From Treponema sp. (GTDB lineage Bacteria > Spirochaetota > Spirochaetia > Treponematales > Breznakiellaceae), in NCBI GenBank assembly GCA_031266695.1, contig JAISAK010000292.1, positions 1-6,551 on the forward strand: DNA of 6,551 nt, written 5' to 3'. This document shows positions 1-5,963 of the stretch, one piece after another; the first letter of the stretch is position 1; the number at the start of each line of letters is the position of its first letter. The notes beneath the pieces are model-generated. The model was not told the DNA's origin. It was given only the letters and a program-made list of their open reading frames with translations, and did no database searches. A program made the translations under genes and the position numbers.

Positions 1-2
1 TT

Positions 3-65
3 TTCGAAAAAATATACTACCGGGAAAACCATTACGTTTATCCCCAGGGGCATCGTGTTTTCTAG
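3..65 (+). CDS. Possible C-terminal tail of an unidentified upstream gene (partial)
   Basis: The third forward frame is open from the window edge to a TAG at 63-65 and reads FEKIYYRENHYVYPQGHRVF. Its mix of aromatic, charged and polar residues looks more protein-like than the other two forward frames. Those frames are also open here, so openness alone proves nothing over about 20 codons. If real, the gene ends 33 bases before the envelope-protein start and runs in the same direction, so the two could share a transcript. I do not recognise the family and assign no function. The alternative is that this is simply upstream non-coding DNA. Confidence 0.35.
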   Translation, partial: FEKIYYRENHYVYPQGHRVF

Positions 66-91
66 ACAGTTTCGGCTTTTTCATTTATTAT
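63..91 (+). promoter_or_regulatory. Candidate sigma-70-type promoter for the envelope-protein gene
   Basis: TAGACA at 63-68 (5 of 6 to the -35 consensus) and TATTAT at 86-91 (5 of 6 to the -10 consensus) are separated by exactly 17 bases. Both hexamers and the spacing are good. The predicted start point, about 97-99, falls on or just before the ATG at 99, so a transcript from here would have almost no leader. The -35 hexamer overlaps the TAG of the possible upstream reading frame. It could be a chance match in an AT-rich stretch. Confidence 0.4.
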
Positions 92-97
92 AGAAGG
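92..97 (+). promoter_or_regulatory. Purine-rich Shine-Dalgarno-like AGAAGG, unusually close to the start
   Basis: AGAAGG is the only SD-like sequence before the ATG at 99, but only one base (T) separates them, against a usual 5-9. No alternative ATG, GTG or TTG start lies in frame in the next 15 or more codons. The signal peptide also begins correctly at this ATG, so the start is well fixed despite the poor spacing. Confidence 0.4.
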
Positions 98-98
98 T

Positions 99-3000
99 AT
101 GCTGAAATCAATAAGAAAAAACCTGTCCAAAGTCACGCTGGCTTGCCTTTTTGCCTGCGGCGCGGCCGGTTTCGCGGCCGCCGATGTTCCGGTTTCGCCC
201 TTCGGGGCCGACGCGGTTCCCGATCTTTACGCCCCGAATTTGGCGGGCCCCGGGGGCTTTACCACCACCCAGGGGGGAGCGCCGGCAAGCAGGCTGAACC
301 CCGCCCAGGGCGGGAACGCCCAGAGGATTGTTTTTGACGCGGGCTACCTGGGCATTGCCGGCTTCGGCGACGAGAAGGGTTACGGTAATTCCATTGAATT
401 CGGCATGCTCTTTCCTTCAAAATACGGGGCCTTCGGCGGTTCCCTTCATTTCCTTAACAGCTCCTTTGACAGCTTCCCTACGGGAACCGTCTTCGGGGGC
501 AATCTGAACGCGGCAAAGGAAATCCACCCCGGCATGTCCCTGGGCGCCGGACTGAATTTCGGAATAGGCCAGGGCTGGACGCTTTCGGCGGATCTTGGCT
601 TTCGTTACAATATGGGGAATCTGGGCTTCCTCAGAAATTTCACCTGGGGGGCGGTACTGCGTTCCCTGGGCAAGAGCTGGGCGCCCACCTGGTTTACCCC
701 TATAGGCGGAGTCTCCTTTGACCTTCTCCGCGTTGAAGGGGAAGGCGGAAAGCGGGACCCGCTGGTTATCAACATGGCGGGGGACCTGGGTTTTCCCTCG
801 CTGGTTTATTTTCCCTACGCCAGCATGATCGCCAAGCTGGGGCTTAACATCACCATCGCGGAGATTATCACCGTTTCCACATCCTGGCCCGGCGCTTCCG
901 GTCTTAACGCGAGGGAACTTGCCGAGGGCGCCGGCTTTCCGGCTGTTCCTTCGGTGGGAATAGGGGTAGACATTATCCTCCCGTCGGGCGGAAAGCGCAT
1001 CGCCGGCGGACGGCTCCCCTCGGACGGGAATCTCGCGATTAACACGGCGATGAAGCCTCTTTACAACGATATTTACGCAATGGGCCTTGGCGCGACATGG
1101 TCTGTCGGAGTCCTGGACAAAAGGCCGCCGGCCATTAGTATAGACTACCCGGAAACCGCCTTTTTTTCGCCTAACAACGACGGCAGGACGGATAATCTTG
1201 AATTCCCGGTTTCCATTACAGACTCGCGTTATGTAGAGAGCTGGGTGATGGAAATAAAGGACGAAAGCGGCGCCGTGGCGCGGACCTACCGCAACAAGGA
1301 ACTGCGCCCGGAAACACAGGGTGTGCGGAACCTGATTAACCGCATCCGTGAGGTAAAGTCCGGCGTGGAGGTTCCCGGCTATTTCCATTGGGACGGTATG
1401 CTCGATTCGGGCGAACTTGCCCCCGACGGAAGGTACTTCTTTACAATTACCGCCGCCGATGACAACGACAATACCTCAACCAGCCCCGTTTACGAAGCGG
1501 TTGTTGACAATACGCCGCCCCTGGTTTCAATAGCGGCCCTGAGCGGGGCCGACCGCATCTTCAGCCCCGACGGCGACGGCAACAAGGATACCCTTGTCAT
1601 TACTCCCGAGGGTTCCGAAGAGGACAAATGGGAAAGCGGCATTTACGACGCGGCCGGCGGCAGGGTGCGGAACTTTGAGCCGGCGGCCGGAAGCCCCGGG
1701 GCCCTTGTCTGGGACGGGAAGGACGATTCCGGTCTTATTGTCCCCGACGGCGTTTACAGTTTCAGAATCTCCGCCACGGACAAGGCGCAGAACACCGAAA
1801 GCGCAAGCCTTGACAACATCGTGGTAAGCACCATACAGCCCAGCGTGAATCTCTTTATCTCCGACGCCTGGTTCAGCCCCAACGGGGACGGAATCAAAGA
1901 CACGGTGATGATGGATATTTCGGTCCCCGTAAAGGAGGGAATTACCGGATGGTCGGTAAATATTCGGAATACGCGGGGCGTTGTATTGCGGACAATCAGC
2001 GGCGGCAATACCGGCGGCAGCGCGAGCGTTCCCGAACGGCTTGAGTACGAAGGCAGGAACGATCAGGGCGCGCTTTTAAGCGAAGGGGTGTATCAGGCGG
2101 AACTCGCGGTTAATTACCGCAACGGTTATACGTCCACCGCCCTTTCTCCGAATTTCAATCTTGATGTGACTCCGCCCCGGGCAAGCGTCCGCGCCGGGTA
2201 CAGCGCCTTCTCGCCGGACAACGACGGCAAGCAGGATGAAATGGTTCTGAACCAGGAAGGTTCCAATGAGCTTGTCTGGAGTGGCGACATAAAACGGGCG
2301 GCCGGGGCTCCGGGTGAACGGGCGGTGCGGAGTTTCCGCTTTAACGGAACGCCGCCCGCTTCCGTCAGCTGGGACGGCCACGGGGACGCGGGAACCTTCG
2401 CCGCGGACGGCGACTATACCTATGAACTTTACGCCACGGATCAGGCGGGAAATACGGGGCGTTCCAACCAGGCGCGCTTTACCCTGAGCACGGCGGATAC
2501 GCCGGTAATGCTCATCACCGATTCGCGGGCTTTTTCGCCTAACGGAGACAGGGTAAAGGATACGATTAGTCTTAATCCCCAAATTCAGGTAAAAGACGGA
2601 ATCACCGGCTACAGGATAGATATACTGGACAGCGCGAAACGCGTTGTACGCGCCTTTGAAGGCCGCGGCGCTCCCCCCGCCTCGATCAGCTGGGACGGAT
2701 CGCCGGCGCCTTCCGCCGGGGCCGCGGGCCGGAGCCCCCTTCCGGACGGCGCCTACACGGCAAAGATAGAACTGAGTTACGTGCAGGGGAATCAGCCAAG
2801 CGCCGAATCCCTGCCCTTTATTCTGGATACCCAGGCGCCCAGGGCGGATCTGTCGGCACCCTATACAATCTTTTCGCCTAACGGGGACGGCAGGCGGGAT
2901 TATATTCCCTTTAGCCTGAGCACCGACGGAAACGACGAATGGGAAGCGTCCCTTGCCAACGCCCGGGGTCAAACCGTAAAAACCTGGAGCTGGACAGGCC

Positions 3001-4235
3001 GCGCTCCCTCAATTACCTGGGACGGCACGGACCAGGCGGGAAACAGCTGCCCCGACGGGGGCTATCAGTTTACCCTGCAATCCACCGACGAAGCGGGGAA
3101 CAGTACAAGGGTGAATATTCCCGGTATAAACCTTGACGCGCGGGTACCGCGGATTATCCTTACATCTTCATCGACGGCAATAGCTCCCAAAGCCGGCGAA
3201 ACCGGCGATCTTGCGCGGTTCAACATCATGCTTTCCCCGCAAGACGGCATAGAGAGCTGGAGCCTTGATCTTAAGGACGATTCCGGAACGGTTCTGCGGC
3301 GCTTCGGCCCGGCCCCGGGCGGCCCGGCTGCGGCGGGAAGCGCCCAGGGCGGCGCGGCGCGGGTCTCTCCCCCGCCGGCGTCCGTCGGCTGGAACGGTCT
3401 CGCGGAGAACGGCGCCCTTCGGGAAGGGCGTTACACCCCCGTACTGACGGTAAACTACACCAAGGGCGATGTGGCGGCGGCGCAGGCCGCGCCCATTACG
3501 GTTGACGTATCCGGGCCGGTTCTTTCATTCAGCTACCAGCCTGAATATTTCAGCCCTGACAACGACGGTATTGACGATGAGCTTATCATGAGCCTCGGCG
3601 CGCAGGATGCCTCGCCCCTGGCGAATTGGAGTCTTGAAATCCGCGAACCCCAGCCGCCCTACCCTCTCTTTTACCGGACCGAAGGCCGGGGCAGCCCCGC
3701 GGAACGGGTTACCTGGGACGGCCGGAGCAACAGGGGAGAACTGGTACAGGCGGCCACGGACTATCCGGTTACCTACAGGGCAACCGATGTTCTGGGCAAC
3801 AGCAGCGTCCTTGAGACAAAGATAGGCGTAGACGTGCTGGTGATACGGGACGGAGACAGGCTGCGTATACAGGTTCCCTCAATTATATTCAGGGAAAACG
3901 CCGCGGACTTTAACACCCTGCCCACGGCGACGGTTGACAATAACCTCCGGGTTCTGCGCCGCGTTGCCGAGATACTCAACAAGTTCCGGGACTACCGCGT
4001 CCAGGTTGAAGGCCACGCCAATCCGGTGCTGCGAACCGTCGCGGAGGAGCGGAATGAGCTGCAGCCCTTAAGCGAGTCCCGCGCCCGCGCCGTGGTGAAT
4101 ATGCTCGTCGAATTCGGCGTCAGCCGGGGACGGCTTTCCTCGGTCGGAATGGGTGGTTCCCGGCCGGTTGTCCGCTTTGAGGATCATGACAACTGGTGGA
4201 AGAACAGAAGGGTGGAATTTATCCTGATTAAATAG
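99..4235 (+). CDS. Giant envelope protein: outer-membrane barrel-like N-terminus, eight FlgD-type Ig-like repeats, C-terminal OmpA domain
   Basis: This 1378-residue exported protein probably tethers the outer membrane to peptidoglycan. Residues 1-28 form a signal peptide: basic n-region (K3, R6, K7, K11), hydrophobic core at 12-27, likely cleavage after AAA at 26-28. C20 in LFAC could instead be a relaxed spirochaetal lipobox. Residues about 70-338 are rich in Gly and aromatics, with alternating amphipathic strands and an NPA at 67-69, as in FadL/PorV-like barrels; this assignment is by pattern only. Residues about 343-1247 hold eight Ig-like repeats, each opening with an FSPxxDGxxD-type motif and carrying a later WDG-type motif, as in FlgD Ig-like domains. 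Residues about 1250-1378 are an OmpA C-terminal domain, with GHAN at 1305-1308, LSESRA at 1324-1329 and NRRVE at 1369-1373. Apart from C16 and C20 in the leader, I see one cysteine, C984. The start is the only one that gives a signal peptide. Domain classes are confident; cell role is inference, and adhesin or S-layer-like roles remain possible. Confidence 0.93.
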   Translation: MLKSIRKNLSKVTLACLFACGAAGFAAADVPVSPFGADAVPDLYAPNLAGPGGFTTTQGGAPASRLNPAQGGNAQRIVFDAGYLGIAGFGDEKGYGNSIEFGMLFPSKYGAFGGSLHFLNSSFDSFPTGTVFGGNLNAAKEIHPGMSLGAGLNFGIGQGWTLSADLGFRYNMGNLGFLRNFTWGAVLRSLGKSWAPTWFTPIGGVSFDLLRVEGEGGKRDPLVINMAGDLGFPSLVYFPYASMIAKLGLNITIAEIITVSTSWPGASGLNARELAEGAGFPAVPSVGIGVDIILPSGGKRIAGGRLPSDGNLAINTAMKPLYNDIYAMGLGATWSVGVLDKRPPAISIDYPETAFFSPNNDGRTDNLEFPVSITDSRYVESWVMEIKDESGAVARTYRNKELRPETQGVRNLINRIREVKSGVEVPGYFHWDGMLDSGELAPDGRYFFTITAADDNDNTSTSPVYEAVVDNTPPLVSIAALSGADRIFSPDGDGNKDTLVITPEGSEEDKWESGIYDAAGGRVRNFEPAAGSPGALVWDGKDDSGLIVPDGVYSFRISATDKAQNTESASLDNIVVSTIQPSVNLFISDAWFSPNGDGIKDTVMMDISVPVKEGITGWSVNIRNTRGVVLRTISGGNTGGSASVPERLEYEGRNDQGALLSEGVYQAELAVNYRNGYTSTALSPNFNLDVTPPRASVRAGYSAFSPDNDGKQDEMVLNQEGSNELVWSGDIKRAAGAPGERAVRSFRFNGTPPASVSWDGHGDAGTFAADGDYTYELYATDQAGNTGRSNQARFTLSTADTPVMLITDSRAFSPNGDRVKDTISLNPQIQVKDGITGYRIDILDSAKRVVRAFEGRGAPPASISWDGSPAPSAGAAGRSPLPDGAYTAKIELSYVQGNQPSAESLPFILDTQAPRADLSAPYTIFSPNGDGRRDYIPFSLSTDGNDEWEASLANARGQTVKTWSWTGRAPSITWDGTDQAGNSCPDGGYQFTLQSTDEAGNSTRVNIPGINLDARVPRIILTSSSTAIAPKAGETGDLARFNIMLSPQDGIESWSLDLKDDSGTVLRRFGPAPGGPAAAGSAQGGAARVSPPPASVGWNGLAENGALREGRYTPVLTVNYTKGDVAAAQAAPITVDVSGPVLSFSYQPEYFSPDNDGIDDELIMSLGAQDASPLANWSLEIREPQPPYPLFYRTEGRGSPAERVTWDGRSNRGELVQAATDYPVTYRATDVLGNSSVLETKIGVDVLVIRDGDRLRIQVPSIIFRENAADFNTLPTATVDNNLRVLRRVAEILNKFRDYRVQVEGHANPVLRTVAEERNELQPLSESRARAVVNMLVEFGVSRGRLSSVGMGGSRPVVRFEDHDNWWKNRRVEFILIK
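1125..3839 (+). repeat. Eight tandem protein-level Ig-like repeats, arranged as an A-B dimer four times
   Basis: FSP-type motifs begin at residues 356, 488, 592, 704, 812, 925, about 1028 (degenerate, IAPKAG) and 1151. The matching WDG-type motifs lie at 431, 538, 650 (YEG), 758, 865, 974, 1098 (WNG) and 1206. Odd repeats 3, 5 and 7 share a GI-x-x-W/Y strand after the FSP motif (GITGWSV, GITGYRI, GIESWSL) and end in a V/L-N/S-Y segment (AVNYRNG, ELSYVQG, TVNYTKG). Even repeats 2, 4, 6 and 8 end in an A/S-T-D-x-x-x-N segment (ATDKAQN, ATDQAGN, STDEAGN, ATDVLGN). Repeat 1 is mixed: odd-like at its front, even-like at its end. Same-type spacing is 216-226 residues. The FSPxxDGxxD segment resembles acidic calcium-binding loops, but metal binding is not shown. 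The repeats are diverged at DNA level, so the array is old. Confidence 0.85.
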
Positions 4236-4266
4236 AGTCTGTCGGACGGCAGGTTTCGGGATGATT

Positions 4267-4297
4267 ATTCCCTGACAATCTGAAATTGTCAGGGAAT
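4267..4297. terminator. Perfect 13-bp stem-loop after the envelope gene (possible terminator)
   Basis: ATTCCCTGACAAT at 4267-4279 and ATTGTCAGGGAAT at 4285-4297 are exact inverse complements around a 5-base loop, CTGAA. It begins 32 bases after the envelope-gene stop, in the gap between convergent genes, where a bidirectional terminator is expected. There is no clear T-run on either side (TCCGATTATAATT follows on the plus strand), so it is not a classical intrinsic terminator. It may act as a transcript-end stabiliser or a factor-assisted terminator. Confidence 0.5.
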
Positions 4298-4310
4298 TCC
4301 GATTATAATT

Positions 4311-4352
4311 GTTTATCAGGCAACGAATTAAACAATTCCTTGCCTGACAAAC
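4311..4352. terminator. Second 42-base near-perfect hairpin, just past the glpK stop (possible terminator)
   Basis: The outer arms are GTTTATCAGGCAA at 4311-4323 and TTGCCTGACAAAC at 4340-4352. Inside lie a C/C mismatch and an inner stem, GAATT (4325-4329) with AATTC (4334-4338), around a 4-base loop. The one arm mismatch is A-C on the plus strand but a G-U wobble in minus-strand RNA, so the structure is better for glpK. It starts 6 bases after the glpK stop. Its core TCAGG/CCTGA arms resemble those of the hairpin at 4267-4297. No U-tract follows in the glpK direction. An alternative 9-bp pairing exists between AATTGTTTA (4307-4315) and TAAACAATT (4329-4337). Confidence 0.5.
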
Positions 4353-4358
4353 TCAAGT

Positions 4359-5861
4359 CTATGGAGTATAGTCTCCGGCGGCGGCCCAGCCGCGGCTGCG
4401 GCCCACGGCCTTGTGCCAGCCGGAGACAAGGCTTTCCCGTTTTTCCGGGTCCATGGCCGGGGAAAAAAACGCGCCGCGCTGCCAGCGGCTTTTTACTTCG
4501 TCCGTATCCTTCCAGAAGCCGACGGCAAGGCCCGCAAGGCAGGCCGCGCCGAGGGCCGTGGTTTCGCGTACCACGGGACGGATTATGCCGCTGCCCAAAA
4601 TATCCGCCTGAAACTGCAAAAGGAATCCGTCCCTGCTGGCGCCGCCGTCTACCCTGAGATCGGCCAGCTTTGCGCCGGTGTCTTTTTCCATGGCGCGGAC
4701 AAGGTCAAGCACCTGGTAGGCGATGGATTCCTCGGCGGCGCGGATAATGTGGTAGCGTTTTGTTCCGCGGGTAATTCCCACGATGCAGCCCCGGGCGTAC
4801 ATGTCCCAGTAGGGCGCGCCGAGGCCGGTAAAGGCCGGTACCAGGTAGACGCCGCCGGTGTCGCCCACCTTGCCGGCGTAGTATTCGGAATCGGGGCTTT
4901 CGGTGATAAAACGCAGCTCGTCGCGGAGCCACTGTATCACCGCTCCGCCTACAAAGACCGAACCCTCAAGGGCGTATTGAACCTTGTCGGAAAGACCCGC
5001 GGCGATAGTGGTAAGCAGTCCGTTTTTACTTTCCACCGCTTCCCGGCCGGTATTCATAAGGAGGAAGCAGCCCGTACCGTAGGTGTTTTTCGCCTCTCCC
5101 TTTTCAAAGCAGCACTGGCCGAAGAGCGCCGCCTGCTGATCCCCGGAGTCGCCGGAAAGGGGAATCTCCAGCCCCTGAATATTGATCTTGCCGTAGACCG
5201 CGCTTGAAGGCCTTACTTCGGGAAGACACGCGGCCGGTATGTCCAGGGCTTCGAGCAGTTTTTCATCCCACCGGAGTTTGTGAATGTCGAAGATCATGGT
5301 ACGGCTGGCGTTGGTGTAATCGGTCACGTGGGCCGCTCCGTCCGAAAGCTTCCAGATAAGCCAGGTATCCACGGTACCGAAAAGTATCTCTCCCCTCTTT
5401 GCCCTCTCTCTCGCGCCCTCCACATGATCGAGGATCCACTTGATCTTGGTGCCCGAAAAATACGCATCCGGCACCAGGCCGGTGGTCTTCTTTATATAAT
5501 CGCCAAGGCCCTGTTCGACAAGGGAATCTACGATGCCCGAGGTGCGGCGGCACTGCCATACAATGGCGTTGTAAACCGGCTGCCCGGTTTTTTTATCCCA
5601 AAGTATGGTCGTTTCCCTCTGATTGGCAATTCCCACCGCGGCAATATCTTCCGGCCGTATATTGTACTTTGTGATAAGCTCCATCATAACCGCGTACTGG
5701 GAAGAATAGATCGCCATTGGATCATGCTCGACCCATCCTTCCTTCGGATAGATCTGGGCAAACTCCACCTGCTCCGCCGCCACGATATTCTGATTATGAT
5801 CGAAAAGAATTGCCCGGGAACTGGTAGTGCCCTGATCCAGGGCAAGAACGTATTTGGCCAT
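4359..5861 (-). CDS. glpK: Glycerol kinase
   Basis: This cytoplasmic FGGY-family enzyme phosphorylates glycerol with ATP to give sn-glycerol-3-phosphate, committing it to lipid synthesis or catabolism. The 500 residues match the usual family length of about 495-505, and the sequence aligns with E. coli GlpK from end to end from memory. Visible motifs are the N-terminal phosphate loop DQGTTSSR (9-16), glycerol-contact residues R82-E83, W102, Y134 and D241-Q242, the YGTGCF segment (261-266) and the C-terminal nucleotide-domain motif DGGA (405-408). An in-frame ATG at 5885 exists, but the start at 5861 is preferred because AAGGAG lies 7 bases before it and [14 protein letters not shown] matches family N-termini. 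The loop before SGDSGDQQ is shorter than in E. coli and lacks its FBP-binding GGTR, and the C-terminus lacks the E. coli IIA-Glc-binding segment. The oxidoreductase lies 102 bases upstream in the same direction. No glpF or glpD is in view. Confidence 0.97.
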   Translation of the reverse strand: MAKYVLALDQGTTSSRAILFDHNQNIVAAEQVEFAQIYPKEGWVEHDPMAIYSSQYAVMMELITKYNIRPEDIAAVGIANQRETTILWDKKTGQPVYNAIVWQCRRTSGIVDSLVEQGLGDYIKKTTGLVPDAYFSGTKIKWILDHVEGARERAKRGEILFGTVDTWLIWKLSDGAAHVTDYTNASRTMIFDIHKLRWDEKLLEALDIPAACLPEVRPSSAVYGKINIQGLEIPLSGDSGDQQAALFGQCCFEKGEAKNTYGTGCFLLMNTGREAVESKNGLLTTIAAGLSDKVQYALEGSVFVGGAVIQWLRDELRFITESPDSEYYAGKVGDTGGVYLVPAFTGLGAPYWDMYARGCIVGITRGTKRYHIIRAAEESIAYQVLDLVRAMEKDTGAKLADLRVDGGASRDGFLLQFQADILGSGIIRPVVRETTALGAACLAGLAVGFWKDTDEVKSRWQRGAFFSPAMDPEKRESLVSGWHKAVGRSRGWAAAGDYTP

Positions 5862-5867
5862 ATCGGT

Positions 5868-5873
5868 ACTCCT
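5868..5873 (-). promoter_or_regulatory. glpK ribosome binding site that decides the start
   Basis: In the glpK direction the sequence reads AAGGAG, then 7 bases (TACCGAT), then the ATG at 5861. The near-consensus site at normal spacing supports this start over the in-frame ATG 24 bases upstream, which lies before the SD. Confidence 0.8.
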
Positions 5874-5900
5874 TGTCAATTTCATCGCAGACAGACACTA

Positions 5901-5929
5901 ATTCTGAACAGCCGCGGGGATTTTTGCAA
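5901..5929 (-). promoter_or_regulatory. Weak candidate promoter for glpK
   Basis: On the minus strand TTGCAA (5929-5924, 4 of 6 to -35) and CAGAAT (5906-5901, 4 of 6 to -10) are exactly 17 bases apart, giving a leader of about 30 bases before the glpK ATG. The spacing is ideal but the hexamers are mediocre. The -35 overlaps the foot of the upstream hairpin. It is plausible mainly because that hairpin suggests glpK needs its own promoter. Confidence 0.25.
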
Positions 5930-5954
5930 GGGCCCGGTATCCGGGCCTCAAAAA
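5921..5954 (-). terminator. Strong stem-loop after the oxidoreductase gene, likely terminator or attenuating hairpin
   Basis: GGCCCGG (5931-5937) and CCGGGCC (5941-5947) form a 7-bp all-GC stem around a 3-base loop. TTTTTG (5921-5926) and CAAAAA (5949-5954) can extend it by six pairs past a small bulge. It begins 9 bases beyond the oxidoreductase stop codon. On the minus strand the T-run comes before the GC stem and an A-run after it, so the usual terminal U-tract is missing. It may stop or slow transcription into glpK, or protect the 3' end of the upstream message. Confidence 0.5.
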
Positions 5955-5963
5955 CGGAAGCTC

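Noticed and set aside
417..1388. Long minus-strand open frame (323 codons) opposite the envelope gene
   Set aside because: It lies wholly inside a well-supported gene. Its translation is rich in Arg, Gly, Ala and Pro without recognisable motifs, as expected from the complement of GC-biased codons.
2076..2972. Minus-strand open frame (298 codons) opposite Ig repeats 3-6
   Set aside because: Its recurring VPVRRK/VVVRRE-like pieces are the antisense reading of the FSPNxDG codons, so it mirrors the real repeats and is not a gene.
1125..3839. Recombination hot spot or phase-variable DNA repeat in the Ig array
   Set aside because: The repeats are conserved only at protein motifs. I saw no long identical DNA stretches or homopolymer or short tandem tracts able to drive phase variation.
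4239..4252. Small hairpin CTGTC-GGAC-GGCAG just after the envelope-gene stop
   Set aside because: It is a five-pair stem with one wobble and no U-tract, too weak to call beside the much stronger hairpins that follow.
4413..5207. Plus-strand open frame (264 codons) opposite glpK
   Set aside because: It is fully antisense to conserved glycerol kinase sequence, with no plausible ribosome binding site or recognised domain.
5862..5885. Eight-codon N-terminal extension of GlpK from an ATG at 5885
   Set aside because: The extension (MKLTRSTD) has no counterpart in the family, and the AAGGAG site falls inside it at the right distance for the start at 5861.
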